Assembly (NCBI GenBank): GCA_021845595.1
Contig: JAJZVV010000004.1
Coordinates: 62,001 to 126,000, forward strand
DNA length: 64,000 nucleotides
Direction of reading: 5' to 3'
From: Pseudomonadota bacterium
GTDB taxonomy: Bacteria; Pseudomonadota; Alphaproteobacteria; Acetobacterales; Acetobacteraceae
In this document: positions 9,493-18,746 of the stretch, piece by piece
Numbering within the stretch: the stretch's first letter is position 1
How the letters are laid out: every line of letters starts with the position of its first letter
The notes under the pieces: model-generated
What the model was told of the DNA's origin: nothing
Database searches by the model: none
What the model saw: only the letters and a program-made list of their open reading frames with translations
Made by a program: the position numbers and the translations under genes

Positions 9493-11655
9493 ATGAAACT
9501 CGAGGGACGGTGCGCAGAGGGGCTTTCCGAATCGGTCGAAACCTGCGTCACGCGGGACCGTGCGACGATGCTCTACGCGCATGCCCGCGCGGGCATCTTC
9601 GCCAGCGCGCTGGTGAGCACCCTCCTGGTGCTGACGGTCGCGCCCAGCGGCGGGCGGCACCGATTCATGCTCTGGCTGGCCGCCATGCAGGTAGTCCAAG
9701 CCGTGCGCTTGCTGGACCTCCTCCTGTGGCATCGCCGACCGCGGCGCACGTTCAACGGCCCGAGGCGCATCGTGCGCTTCTCGGTAGGCGCGATGGCCTC
9801 GGCGGCGGTGTGGGCGGCCTTTCCGGTCCTGTTCTTCCACCTTCTGCCGCAGGGCGCCCGCATGGCCGCCTTGGTGACGTTCAGCGCCATGGCCAGCGGC
9901 AGCGCCACCGTGCTCGCACCCTCGCTCACCCTCGCGATATCCTACGCCGTGACGCTGATCGTCCCCGCATCGCTGGTCATGCTGACCAGCCCGGGGCAGG
10001 AAGACATGCTGCTCGGCACGCTGAGCATCCTCTATTGCGTGGTGCTGGTGGTCTCGTCGCGGATCGCGCACCAATCCAGCGTCGGCGCGCTACGGCTGGG
10101 CCGCGAGAACGAGCGCCTCGTGCTGCACACCGACATGCAGCGCCGGCAGACGGAGGCGACGAACCAGGAACTCGGCACGGCCAAACAAGCGCTGGCTGAA
10201 TCGAACCAACTGCTCGAAACCCGCGTGCAGCAGCGGACCGCGGAACTCGCGAACGAAGTGCTGATGCGCGAACAATACGCCGAGGCACTGGCGCGGCTCG
10301 CATCCACCGATCCTCTGACTGGTCTGTGCAACCGCACGACTTTCACCGAGCGGCTCGCACGCCTGCTCGCCGTTGCCGAGCAGGCGAAGGTGCAGGTCGC
10401 CGTGTTGTTTCTGGATCTGGACAATTTCAAGCAGATCAACGATGTGCGCGGCCACGCGACGGGCGACCAAGTGCTGCAGGCGGTTGCCGGCGTGCTCGGC
10501 AAGGAGGTCACCACGGGCGCGGAAATCGCGCGCTGGGGTGGGGACGAATTCCTCGTCGCCGTGCATGTGGCCGATTGCGAGGCCGCGGCCGACATCGCGC
10601 AGCATCTGCGCGATGCGCTGGCAGAGCCGCTGGAAATCGGCATCGACACAGTGCGCGTGGAGGCGACGATCGGCGTCGCGCTGTTCCCGAAGGACGCGAC
10701 GACGCAAGACGAGCTGATCCGTGCCGCCGACGTGGCGATGTACGAGGCCAAGCGCGAGGGCAAAGGCCGCGTGAAACTGTTCGATCCGGCGCTGGCGAGC
10801 GACATGGCCGAGCGGTTCGCGCTTGAGCAGGGGCTGCGCCACGCCTTGGCGCGGCAGGAATTGTCGCTGGCGTTCCAACCCATCGTAGCGGCGCGCACCG
10901 GGCGCACCTATGCGTTCGAGGCGCTGCTGCGCTGGCGGCATCCGGACCGCGGCATGGTCAGCCCTATGGATTTCATCCCGATTGCCGAGCAGACCGGCCA
11001 GATCCACGAAATCAGCTGCTGGGTGCTTCGCGAAGCCTGCACCCAGGCGGCGGGCTGGCCGGATGCGACGATCGCGGTGACGGTGAACATCTCCGTCGCG
11101 CACGTGCTGACAGGCACGCTGATCGCCGACGTGGAGGCGGCGCTGGCGGCGAGCGGGCTCGCGCCTTACCGGCTGCAACTGGAGATCACCGAGAGCATGT
11201 TCCTCGGCGATCATGTGCGCGCGGCCCCGGTCTTCGAGGCATTGCGGGCACGCGGCATCCGTATCCTGCTCGACGATTTCGGCACCGGCTATTCCTCGCT
11301 GGCCTATCTCGGGCGGCTGCCGGTGGACGTCATCAAGATCGACCGAAGCTTCGTCATCAACGCGGAACGTGACGGCTACGCGACGATCGAGGCGATCCTG
11401 TCGCTCGCCCGCGCGCTCGGCATGGAGGTGACGGCGGAAGGCGTCGAGACGAAGGTGCAGCGGGACACGCTGCGCAAGCGCGGGGTGACTCGCTTCCAGG
11501 GCTATTTGTTCAGTCGGCCGATCCCGGCTGCAGAGGTGGAAGCCTGGCTGCGGCGCGACGACCCCGGAGCCGACGCACAGACTCCCGCCGCCCGCACCCT
11601 GGTTCCGACCGGGACGCGGACACAGTTCGAAGCGCGCACACCGGTGGAGGCCTGA
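9493..11655 (+). CDS. Membrane GGDEF-EAL protein (c-di-GMP synthase/phosphodiesterase)
   Basis: 720 aa. About residues 30-190 hold several hydrophobic segments forming a membrane sensor domain, followed by a coiled coil (about 205-270). The GGDEF domain has DPLTGLCNR, DLDNFKQIND and an intact RWGGDEF (about 349-355). The EAL domain has FEALLRWRHP, EITES, DDFGTGYSS, KIDRSFV and AEGVET. Both catalytic motifs are complete, so either activity is possible; no inhibitory RxxD motif precedes GGDEF. It turns c-di-GMP over at the inner membrane. ATG 9493 is preferred over the open upstream frame (from 9313) because the upstream residues are low-complexity basic and not protein-like. Confidence 0.9.
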   Translation: MKLEGRCAEGLSESVETCVTRDRATMLYAHARAGIFASALVSTLLVLTVAPSGGRHRFMLWLAAMQVVQAVRLLDLLLWHRRPRRTFNGPRRIVRFSVGAMASAAVWAAFPVLFFHLLPQGARMAALVTFSAMASGSATVLAPSLTLAISYAVTLIVPASLVMLTSPGQEDMLLGTLSILYCVVLVVSSRIAHQSSVGALRLGRENERLVLHTDMQRRQTEATNQELGTAKQALAESNQLLETRVQQRTAELANEVLMREQYAEALARLASTDPLTGLCNRTTFTERLARLLAVAEQAKVQVAVLFLDLDNFKQINDVRGHATGDQVLQAVAGVLGKEVTTGAEIARWGGDEFLVAVHVADCEAAADIAQHLRDALAEPLEIGIDTVRVEATIGVALFPKDATTQDELIRAADVAMYEAKREGKGRVKLFDPALASDMAERFALEQGLRHALARQELSLAFQPIVAARTGRTYAFEALLRWRHPDRGMVSPMDFIPIAEQTGQIHEISCWVLREACTQAAGWPDATIAVTVNISVAHVLTGTLIADVEAALAASGLAPYRLQLEITESMFLGDHVRAAPVFEALRARGIRILLDDFGTGYSSLAYLGRLPVDVIKIDRSFVINAERDGYATIEAILSLARALGMEVTAEGVETKVQRDTLRKRGVTRFQGYLFSRPIPAAEVEAWLRRDDPGADAQTPAARTLVPTGTRTQFEARTPVEA

Positions 11656-11659
11656 CGCG

Positions 11660-11686
11660 CCCACCCGCGCCGTCGGCGCAGGTGGG
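11660..11686. terminator. Hairpin between convergent genes
   Basis: CCCACC (11660-11665) pairs with GGTGGG (11681-11686), and inside it GCGCC (11667-11671) pairs with GGCGC (11675-11679) around a GTC loop. This 11-bp, very GC-rich stem lies 4 nt after the GGDEF-EAL stop and 27 nt from the dnaE stop on the other strand. It is placed to end transcription from both sides. No T-tract follows, so it may work only as a stabilising 3' end or a Rho-assisted terminator. Confidence 0.5.
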
Positions 11687-11712
11687 TCAGCGAATGCGCA
11701 GAACACTGACGC

Positions 11713-14700
11713 TCAGAGTTCTTCTACTGCCTCCACGCCCGCCACCTGCTTCAGCGCCTCGCCCAGCCTCGGCGTGACGTGGAACCCGCCCGGCAGGGCG
11801 ATTTCGACCGACTGGGCCGGACCGATCCGCGGGATCAACACCACCCGGCCACGGCCGCCGCGCTCGCGGCCGAGCAGGGCGCGGATCGAAGCCACCGCTT
11901 CGCCGGCGCCGAGCCAGACGCGCAGCCCGCCCGCCGCTGCGGCGGCGGCCGTGTCGAGGTCGGTGAGATCTTGCGCGGTGATGCGCAGCGTCTCGCCTTC
12001 GAGGCGGATCTCAGCGCTCGCCAACACGCTCGTGCCCGGCTCGAGCAGCGCCCCGGCACGGGCGAGCACTTCGCTGAACAGCGTCACCTCGCACGAGCCG
12101 GCCATGTCGGTGAGCCGTACCCAGGCCATGCGGCTGCCGGTGCGGGTCATGCGCTGCTTCACCGCCACCACGGTGCCGGCGAGCTTGACCCGTGCCGCAC
12201 CATTCGCGGCGCGGGCTTCGAGCTGGTTGCTCGGCACCACGCCAAGGCGGCGGAGCGCGGTGGTATAGGCGTCGAGCGGGTGGGCGGTGAGGTGAAAGCC
12301 GATCGCCTCTGCTTCGTAGCCGAGCCGATCGAGGCTCGGCCACTCGGCGACGGTCGGCAGGCGCAGCGGCTCGGGCTCTCCGCCGCCGAACAGGCCGACC
12401 TGGCCGCTGCCGCGCGCCTCGGCCGCTTCCTGGGCGCGACGAAGGATGGTCTCGGCCCCGGCCACCACCCGTGCCCGGCTTTCGCTCAGGGAATCGAACG
12501 CGCCGGCGCGCGCCAGCGTCTCGATCTGCATGCGGTTGAGCGATTGCGGCTCGATGCGCGCGGCGAAATCGGCGAGGTCGCTGAAGGGCCGCGCACCGCG
12601 TGCCGCGGCCACCGACCGCATCGCCGCCATGCCGACCTTCTTCACCGCGGCGAGCGCGTAGCGGATCGCGAGACTGCCATCGGCGAGGCGTTCGATGGTG
12701 AAATCCGCCCCCGAGCGATTGATGTCCGGGGGCAGGATGCGGATGCCGAGCCGGCCCGCCTCCTGGCGCAGTGCCGCGAGCCGGTCGGTGTTGTTGATGG
12801 CGAGCGACAGGCAGGCGGCGATGAAGGCAACGGGATGGTTGGCGCGCATCCACGCGGTCTGATAGGCGAGCAGCGCGTAGGCCGCGGCGTGAGACTTATT
12901 GAAGCCGTAATCGGCGAATTTCGCCATCAGGTCGAATATCTCGCCGGCCTTGGCGGGTTCGATGCCGTTGGCGGTAGCGCCATCGGTGAAGATGCGGCGC
13001 TGCGCCTCCATCTCGCTGCGGATCTTCTTGCCCATCGCCCGCCGCAGCAGGTCCGCCGCGCCGAGCGAGTAGCCCGCGAGCGTCTGGGCGATCTGCATCA
13101 CCTGTTCCTGGTAGACCATGATGCCGTAGGTCTCATCCAGAATCGCGCGGATGGCCGGATGCGGTGGCTCCCACGCCTCACCGTGCTTGCGCTGGCAATA
13201 GGCGGGAATGTTCGCCATCGGCCCGGGGCGATAGAGCGCGACGGCAGCGATCAGATCCTCGAACCGGTCGGGCCGCATCTGGCGCAGCACGTCGCGCATG
13301 CCCTGGCTTTCGAACTGGAACACCCCGCCGGCATCGCCCTTCTGCAGCATATCGTAGGTGCGCACATCATCGAGCGGCAGCCGGTCGAGATCGATCCGAA
13401 GATCGAGCTCGCGCAGGAAGAGCACCGCCTTGTGCAGGATGGTGAGCGTCGTCAGGCCGAGAAAGTCGAACTTCACCAGCCCGGCCTGCTCGACATATTT
13501 CATCGAATACTGGGTGACGAGCAGCTCCGACCGCGGATCACGGTAGAGCGGTACCAGCTCGATCAGCGGCCGGTCGCCGATGACGACGCCGGCGGCGTGG
13601 GTGCTGGCGTGACGGTAGAGTCCCTCGATCTGCAGCGCGATCTCCAGCAGCCTGCGGATCGCCTCGTCGTCGTCGCGCAGCTGCTGCAGGCGCGGCTCGC
13701 CATCGATCGCCTGCTGCAGCGTCACCGGCTTGGCCGGATTGTTCGGGATCAGCTCGGCGACCTTGTTCACCTGGCCGAAGGGCAGGCCGAGTACGCGCCC
13801 GACATCGCGCACCGCGGCGCGCGCTTGCAGCTTGCCGAAGGTGATGATCTGCGCTACCCGGTCGGCGCCGTATTCGCGGCGCACGTAGCCGATCACTTCA
13901 TCGCGCCGGTCCTGGCAGAAATCGATGTCGAAATCCGGCATCGACACGCGTTCGGGATTGAGGAAGCGCTCGAACAGCAGGTTGAAGCGCAACGGATCGA
14001 GATCCGTGATGGTCAGCGCCCAGGCGACGACCGAGCCGGCGCCCGACCCGCGCCCCGGACCGACCGGGATTCCCTGCGATTTCGCCCATTGGATGAAGTC
14101 GGCGACGATGAGGAAATAACCCGGGAAGCCCATCCTCGCGATGACATCGAGTTCGTACGCGAGCCGTTCGCCGTAGCGCGCCGCGGTCGCGGCATCGGCG
14201 TCCATCGCCGCCAGGCGCGCGGCGAGCCCGTCGCGTGCCATGGCGCGAACGGTCTCCTCCTCGCTGGCGCCGGCATGCACCTTGGGGCAGACCGGCAGTA
14301 GCGGCTTGCGCGGCTCGGCCATCACCGCGCAGCGCCGGGCGATGGCGATGGTGTTGTCGCAGGCTTCCGGGAGGTCCGCGAAGGCCGCACGCATCGCAGC
14401 GGCGGACTTGAACCAATGCTCGGGCGTGACGCGCCGGCGCGTCGTTTCAGAGAGCACGCGGCCTTCGGCGATGCAGAGCAGCGCGTCATGCGCTTCATGC
14501 ATGTCCGGGCGCGCGAAATAGCAATCGTTCGTGGCCACCAGCGGCAGACCGGCGGCATCGGCGAGCGCGATCAGCCCGGGCTCGATCGCCGTCTCCACCG
14601 CCCCGCCGTGGCGATGGAGTTCGACAACCGTGCGGTCCACGAATGCCTCGGCAAACGCCGCGAGAAGCCGTTCGGCCTCGCCACGCTGGCCATCGGCGAG

Positions 14701-15129
14701 CAGGCGGGCCAGCGGACCGGCGCTGCCGCCGGTGAGCAGAATAAGCCCGGCCGCGTGCTGGCAGAGCGTATCGAGCCCGACCTGCGGCCGCAGCCCTGGC
14801 TCGGTGTGCAGGAACCCGGCTGAGGACAGGCGCTGGAGATTATCCAGCCCGGCGGCATCCTGCGCCAGCAGCACCAGCGTTTCGGGCGGCAGACGTGGAT
14901 TGTCGGGACGCGTCAGCGCGAGCTGGCAGCCGATGATCGGCTGCACCCCCTTCGCCACGGCAGCCTGGCTGAATTCCAGCGCGCCAAACAGATTGCCGGT
15001 GTCGGTGAGCGCCACCGCCGGCATGCCGGCCTCGCGGGCCAGCGCCGGCAGCTTCTCCGCCTTGATCGCCCCTTCGCTGAGCGAGTAGGCGGAATGGACG
15101 CTGAGATGGACGAAATCGGCGTGCGCCAT
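11713..15129 (-). CDS. dnaE: DNA polymerase III subunit alpha
   Basis: 1138 aa, typical for DnaE1, the catalytic subunit of the replicative polymerase. It starts with a PHP domain (FVHLSVHSAYSLSEG), then the C-family polymerase core. Catalytic aspartates lie in PDFDIDFCQDRRDEVI and the preceding GPGRGSGAGS; YQEQVM and FNKSHAAAYA are finger-region motifs. C-terminal helix-hairpin-helix and OB-fold regions follow (VKLAGTVVAVKQRMTR). The stop is at 11713. It is the last gene of proS-lolC/E-lolD-dnaE and starts 4 nt after lolD. Confidence 0.96.
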   Translation of the reverse strand: MAHADFVHLSVHSAYSLSEGAIKAEKLPALAREAGMPAVALTDTGNLFGALEFSQAAVAKGVQPIIGCQLALTRPDNPRLPPETLVLLAQDAAGLDNLQRLSSAGFLHTEPGLRPQVGLDTLCQHAAGLILLTGGSAGPLARLLADGQRGEAERLLAAFAEAFVDRTVVELHRHGGAVETAIEPGLIALADAAGLPLVATNDCYFARPDMHEAHDALLCIAEGRVLSETTRRRVTPEHWFKSAAAMRAAFADLPEACDNTIAIARRCAVMAEPRKPLLPVCPKVHAGASEEETVRAMARDGLAARLAAMDADAATAARYGERLAYELDVIARMGFPGYFLIVADFIQWAKSQGIPVGPGRGSGAGSVVAWALTITDLDPLRFNLLFERFLNPERVSMPDFDIDFCQDRRDEVIGYVRREYGADRVAQIITFGKLQARAAVRDVGRVLGLPFGQVNKVAELIPNNPAKPVTLQQAIDGEPRLQQLRDDDEAIRRLLEIALQIEGLYRHASTHAAGVVIGDRPLIELVPLYRDPRSELLVTQYSMKYVEQAGLVKFDFLGLTTLTILHKAVLFLRELDLRIDLDRLPLDDVRTYDMLQKGDAGGVFQFESQGMRDVLRQMRPDRFEDLIAAVALYRPGPMANIPAYCQRKHGEAWEPPHPAIRAILDETYGIMVYQEQVMQIAQTLAGYSLGAADLLRRAMGKKIRSEMEAQRRIFTDGATANGIEPAKAGEIFDLMAKFADYGFNKSHAAAYALLAYQTAWMRANHPVAFIAACLSLAINNTDRLAALRQEAGRLGIRILPPDINRSGADFTIERLADGSLAIRYALAAVKKVGMAAMRSVAAARGARPFSDLADFAARIEPQSLNRMQIETLARAGAFDSLSESRARVVAGAETILRRAQEAAEARGSGQVGLFGGGEPEPLRLPTVAEWPSLDRLGYEAEAIGFHLTAHPLDAYTTALRRLGVVPSNQLEARAANGAARVKLAGTVVAVKQRMTRTGSRMAWVRLTDMAGSCEVTLFSEVLARAGALLEPGTSVLASAEIRLEGETLRITAQDLTDLDTAAAAAAGGLRVWLGAGEAVASIRALLGRERGGRGRVVLIPRIGPAQSVEIALPGGFHVTPRLGEALKQVAGVEAVEEL

Positions 15130-15133
15130 CGGC

Positions 15134-15811
15134 TCAGTCCGGCTCGATCAGCCCGTCACGCAGGCGCACCGTGCGGTCCATGCGCTGAGCCAGATCGGCA
15201 TTGTGGGTGGCGATGAGCGCGGCGACGCCGTGGTGGCGGACGACATCGAGCAGCGCGTCGAACACGAATTCGGCGGTATGGACATCGAGATTGCCAGTCG
15301 GCTCGTCGGCGAGCAGAAGCCCCGGCGCGTTGGCGAGCGCGCGGGCGATGGCGACCCGCTGCTGCTCGCCGCCGGAAAGCTTTCCCGGCAGATGCGCGAG
15401 CCGCGCAGAGAGGCCCATCAGACCGAGCAGCTCGGCGGCATGAGCGAGTGCCGCGCGCCGCGTCCGCCCGGCCAGGATCTGCGGCAAGGCGACGTTCTCC
15501 TGCGCGGTGAATTCGCCGAGCAGATGGTGGAACTGATAGACGAAGCCGATGCGGTCGCGGCGGATCCGCGTGCGCTCCGCGTCCGCCAGCGCCGCCGCGT
15601 CGCGGCCGTCGACCAGAACGCTGCCGCCATCGGGTTTTTCCAGCAAGCCGGCCAGATGCAGCAGGGTGGATTTGCCGCTCCCGGAGGGGGCGACGAGGGC
15701 GACGATCTCGCCCGCGCGCAGCGTCAGATCGACGCCGCACAGCACTGGCAGCGCGCCGCCCTCGGTGCGGAAGACGCGCCGCACCGCGCGCAGCACCAGC
15801 GGATCACTCAT
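15134..15811 (-). CDS. lolD: Lipoprotein-releasing ABC transporter ATP-binding protein LolD
   Basis: 225 aa ABC ATPase of the MacB/LolD group. Walker A is APSGSGKST, the signature is [15 protein letters not shown] and Walker B is [12 protein letters not shown]. With the adjacent permease it releases outer-membrane lipoproteins from the inner membrane to the periplasmic chaperone LolA. Its start overlaps the end of the permease gene by 8 nt, and dnaE follows after 4 nt, which marks an operon. Assignment to Lol rather than to another export system rests on the lolC/E-like partner. Confidence 0.9.
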   Translation of the reverse strand: MSDPLVLRAVRRVFRTEGGALPVLCGVDLTLRAGEIVALVAPSGSGKSTLLHLAGLLEKPDGGSVLVDGRDAAALADAERTRIRRDRIGFVYQFHHLLGEFTAQENVALPQILAGRTRRAALAHAAELLGLMGLSARLAHLPGKLSGGEQQRVAIARALANAPGLLLADEPTGNLDVHTAEFVFDALLDVVRHHGVAALIATHNADLAQRMDRTVRLRDGLIEPD

Positions 15812-17051
15812 GACGCAACGCCTCGATCGGATCGGTGCGCGCCGCGCGCCAGCTCGGATAGAGCGTGGCGACGAGCGAAAGTCCCAGGGCCATGGCGATG
15901 ATCTGCATCACCTCGTGCCAATCCAGCCGTGCCGGCAGATGCGTCAGGTAGTAGACTTCCGGGTTGAATACCTGGGTCCCGGTCGCCGCCTCCACCCAGC
16001 CCTGGATGGTGCGGATGTTGCGGCAGAACACGACGCCGAGCGCGGTGCCCGCGAGCGTGCCGGTGACGCCGACCGAGGCACCGCACATCAGGAAAATGCG
16101 CATCACCGCCCCTTGGCCAGCGCCGATGGTGCGCAGCACGGCGATGTCACGGGTCTTGTCCTTGACCATCATGATCAGCGAGGAGACGACGTTGAACGCG
16201 GCCACCAGGATGATCAGGGTCAGGATCAGGAACATCACGTTCTGCTCGACCTGGACGGCGGCGAAGAAGCTGTCGTTGCTGTGCTGCCAGTCGACGATGC
16301 GGATCGGCAGATCGCCGAGCGCGTCGCGGATCGCGTCGCTGACCTCGCCGACCCGCAGCGGATCGCGCACCCGCACCTCGATCTGCGTCACCGCGCCCTT
16401 GGACTGGAAGAACACCTGGGCCGCCTGCAGCGGCAGAAACACGTAGTTGCTGTCGTATTCGTTGAGGCCGACCTGGAAGATGGCGACCACTTTGTAGGCA
16501 CGCACACGCGGCACGGTACCGAAGGCCGTCGCCGCGCCCTGCGGGGAGACCAGCGTGAGGGAATCGCCGATGTGCAATCCGAAGCGCTGGGCAAGTCCGA
16601 CACCGATGGCGATGGCATCCTCGCCGGTGAACCCATCGAGCGAGCCGGCACGGATGTTGCGGCTGACAGCGTCCAGGGCGCGCAGGTCGGCCGGCGCGAT
16701 GCCGCGGACGAGGCCGCCGGTGCCGCCTCGCTCGGTGGTCAGCAGCGCCTGGCCATCGACGACCGGCACCGCCGAGACGACGTCGCCCATGGCGCGCAGC
16801 CGTGCCACGATGGCGTCGTAGTCACGCAGCGGCGCGCCGTCGGCATAGACGCCGAGATGGCCGTTGAGGCCGAGGATGCGATTGAGCAGATCGACCTTGA
16901 ACCCGCCCATGACGCTCATGACGATGATCAGCGTGGCGACGCCGAGCGCGATGCCGACGAGGGAGAACCCGGCGATCACCGACACGAACCGCTCGCCGCG
17001 CCGCGCGCGCAGATAGCGGCCGGCGACCATGCGCTCGAAACTGTTGAACAT
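15804..17051 (-). CDS. Lipoprotein-releasing ABC transporter permease (LolC/E family)
   Basis: 415 aa. The N-terminus [35 protein letters not shown] is the LolC/LolE type with the first membrane helix. A long periplasmic MacB-like domain (about 50-265) follows, and then three FtsX-type helices at the C-terminus. Only one permease gene is present, as in alphaproteobacteria where a single LolC/E-like protein (sometimes called LolF) is thought to act as a homodimer with LolD. The start at 17051 is 2 nt after the proS stop, so the genes are co-transcribed. Confidence 0.9.
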   Translation of the reverse strand: MFNSFERMVAGRYLRARRGERFVSVIAGFSLVGIALGVATLIIVMSVMGGFKVDLLNRILGLNGHLGVYADGAPLRDYDAIVARLRAMGDVVSAVPVVDGQALLTTERGGTGGLVRGIAPADLRALDAVSRNIRAGSLDGFTGEDAIAIGVGLAQRFGLHIGDSLTLVSPQGAATAFGTVPRVRAYKVVAIFQVGLNEYDSNYVFLPLQAAQVFFQSKGAVTQIEVRVRDPLRVGEVSDAIRDALGDLPIRIVDWQHSNDSFFAAVQVEQNVMFLILTLIILVAAFNVVSSLIMMVKDKTRDIAVLRTIGAGQGAVMRIFLMCGASVGVTGTLAGTALGVVFCRNIRTIQGWVEAATGTQVFNPEVYYLTHLPARLDWHEVMQIIAMALGLSLVATLYPSWRAARTDPIEALRHE

Positions 17052-17053
17052 GC

Positions 17054-18364
17054 TCAGCCCAGCCGCGCCAGCGCCTCGTCGACGGAGAGCTCCGCGCGCT
17101 CGCCGCTGGCGCGGCGCTTCAGTTCCACCCGGCCGGCGGCGGCGCCACGGGGACCGACGATGATCTGCCACGGGTGGCCCATGAGATCCGCGTCGGCAAA
17201 CTTCACCCCGGCGCGCTCGGCGCGGTCGTCATAGAGAACTTCGGTGCCGAGTCGGCCGTAGAGTTCATCGCAGAGCCGGTCGCAGCCGGCGTCACCTGGT
17301 TTGAGGTTGAGAATGACGGCACGGAACGGGGCGACGCTGTCGGGCCAGATGATGCCCTGTGCATCGTGCGAGGCTTCGATGATGCCGCCGACGAGGCGGC
17401 TGACGCCGATGCCGTAGCTGCCCATTTCCGGATGCAGCGGCGCCCCGTCCGGTCCGGTCACGGCGAAGCCCATGGAGGCGCTGTATTTGGTACCGAAATA
17501 AAAGATGTGCCCGACCTCGATGCCGCGCCCCTCGCGCCGGTCGGGCTCCGGCACGCGCTGCCAGGCGGCGGCGTCGTGCTTCTCGTCGGTAGCGGCGTAG
17601 TGGGTGGTCATCAGCTCCGTGAACCGAGCGAGATCGCTGTCCGAGGCGTGATCGAAATTACCGCCCGAATAGTCGATCGCCTCGAAAGCGGCGTCGTAGA
17701 ACACCTGACTCTCCCCGGTCGGGGCCAGGATGATGAATTCATGGCTCAGATCTCCGCCGATCGGCCCGGTCTCGGCCTGCATCGGGATCGCCTTGAGCCC
17801 CATGCGCTGAAAGGTGCGCATGTAGGCCAGCATCATCTGGCGGTAGCTGCGCACCGCGCCGGCGTGGTCGAGGTCGAAACTGTAGGCGTCCTTCATGAGG
17901 AATTCGCGCCCGCGCATGACGCCGAAGCGCGGCCGCACCTCGTCGCGGAACTTCCACTGGATATGGTACACCGCCTGCGGCAGCTCGCGATAGGAGCGCA
18001 CCGACTGGCGGAAAATGTCGGTGATCATCTCCTCGTTGGTCGGCCCGTAGAGCAGCTCGCGATCATGACGGTCGCGGATGCGCAGCATCTCCTTGCCATA
18101 TCCGTCGTAGCGACCGCTTTCGCGCCACAGTTCGGCGGGCTGGATGGTCGGCATCAACAGCTCCTGGGCACCGATCGCATCCTGCTCCTCGCGCACGATG
18201 CGGGCGATGTTGTTCAGCACGCGCAGCCCGGCCGGCAGCCAGGCATAGATGCCGGCAGCGGTCTGGCGCACCAGCCCGGCGCGCAGCATCAGCCGATGCG
18301 AGGCGATCTGCGCCTCGGCCGGGGTTTCCTTGAGCGTGGGGATGAGGCAGCGGGAGAGGCGCAT
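17054..18364 (-). CDS. proS: Proline--tRNA ligase
   Basis: 436 aa class II aminoacyl-tRNA synthetase charging tRNA-Pro. It is the short alphaproteobacterial form without the large editing insertion. The N-terminus [19 protein letters not shown] matches relatives, so ATG 18364 is chosen; ATG 18376 would add MPSP. Motif 2 region [26 protein letters not shown] and motif 3 region [13 protein letters not shown] are present, with the anticodon-binding domain at the C-terminus. It heads the proS-lolC/E-lolD-dnaE operon. A 15-bp palindrome lies about 110 nt upstream of the start codon. Confidence 0.95.
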   Translation of the reverse strand: MRLSRCLIPTLKETPAEAQIASHRLMLRAGLVRQTAAGIYAWLPAGLRVLNNIARIVREEQDAIGAQELLMPTIQPAELWRESGRYDGYGKEMLRIRDRHDRELLYGPTNEEMITDIFRQSVRSYRELPQAVYHIQWKFRDEVRPRFGVMRGREFLMKDAYSFDLDHAGAVRSYRQMMLAYMRTFQRMGLKAIPMQAETGPIGGDLSHEFIILAPTGESQVFYDAAFEAIDYSGGNFDHASDSDLARFTELMTTHYAATDEKHDAAAWQRVPEPDRREGRGIEVGHIFYFGTKYSASMGFAVTGPDGAPLHPEMGSYGIGVSRLVGGIIEASHDAQGIIWPDSVAPFRAVILNLKPGDAGCDRLCDELYGRLGTEVLYDDRAERAGVKFADADLMGHPWQIIVGPRGAAAGRVELKRRASGERAELSVDEALARLG

Positions 18365-18474
18365 CGGGGATGGCATCCAGAATGGGAGGGCAGGAGGAAG
18401 GACAGGGGCGGCGCACCCTACAGGCAGCCGCGCCGGGCCGGAAGCCTGGGCGCGAGTCGCAGCGACCGGGTCGA

Positions 18475-18489
18475 TTGTGCATTGCACAA
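18475..18489. promoter_or_regulatory. Palindromic operator-like site upstream of proS
   Basis: TTGTGCA, one spacer base, then TGCACAA: a perfect 7-1-7 inverted repeat. It lies about 110 nt upstream of the proS start codon in a gene-free stretch, as expected for a dimeric repressor or activator site. Its GCA-N-TGC core and spacing are shared with a second palindrome at 52820-52834. The regulator is unknown; PhaR-type TGC/GCA dyads look similar. Confidence 0.45.
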
Positions 18490-18613
18490 GATGGGGCCTG
18501 ATCACAAGTTCGTGAGGTCGCGGTTGAATCCGGTCAGACCAGGGTGACTTGGCGCGCCGCCCGCTGTAACAAGCTGTTGCTTCACGTTGCCGAGGGGAAA
18601 GACCCGGGCGCGA

Positions 18614-18678
18614 GCCAAGTTTGGGGAGGAGACAGGCTTGGCGCGGCAGGATGGGGGCGATCCTCCTCCTGCCGTTTT
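18614..18678 (+). ncRNA. Candidate structured small RNA with terminator-like 3' end
   Basis: Hairpin 1: GCCAAG (18614-18619) with CTTGGC (18637-18642); its loop holds GGAGGAG (18625-18631). Hairpin 2: CGGCAGGA (18644-18651) with TCCTGCCG (18667-18674), followed directly by TTTT (18675-18678). The region 18663-18669 reads CTCCTCC, complementary both to the purine-rich loop of hairpin 1 and to Shine-Dalgarno sequences. The layout resembles small RNAs with anti-Shine-Dalgarno motifs and a Rho-independent end. No promoter was identified, so the call is tentative. Confidence 0.25.
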
Positions 18679-18746
18679 AGCGTACGGCCAGGCTCAGCCC
18701 GCACCCGCTGTGTGCAGGGCGGTCCCGGCCCCCAGACATCCCACGT

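Larger units (their letters stand above)
18365..18746. other. Intergenic region upstream of proS
   Basis: 382 bases without a supported gene, between the start of proS and the end of the minus-strand gene at 18747. It contains a perfect 15-bp palindrome (18475-18489) and two neighbouring hairpins (18614-18642 and 18644-18674), the second followed by TTTT on the plus strand. A short plus-strand frame (18544-18804) crosses it but has no homolog that I recognise and runs into the next gene. Confidence 0.6.

Noticed and set aside
18365-18746. T-box-type leader for proS
   Set aside because: T-boxes are not expected in alphaproteobacteria and the conserved T-box sequence is absent.
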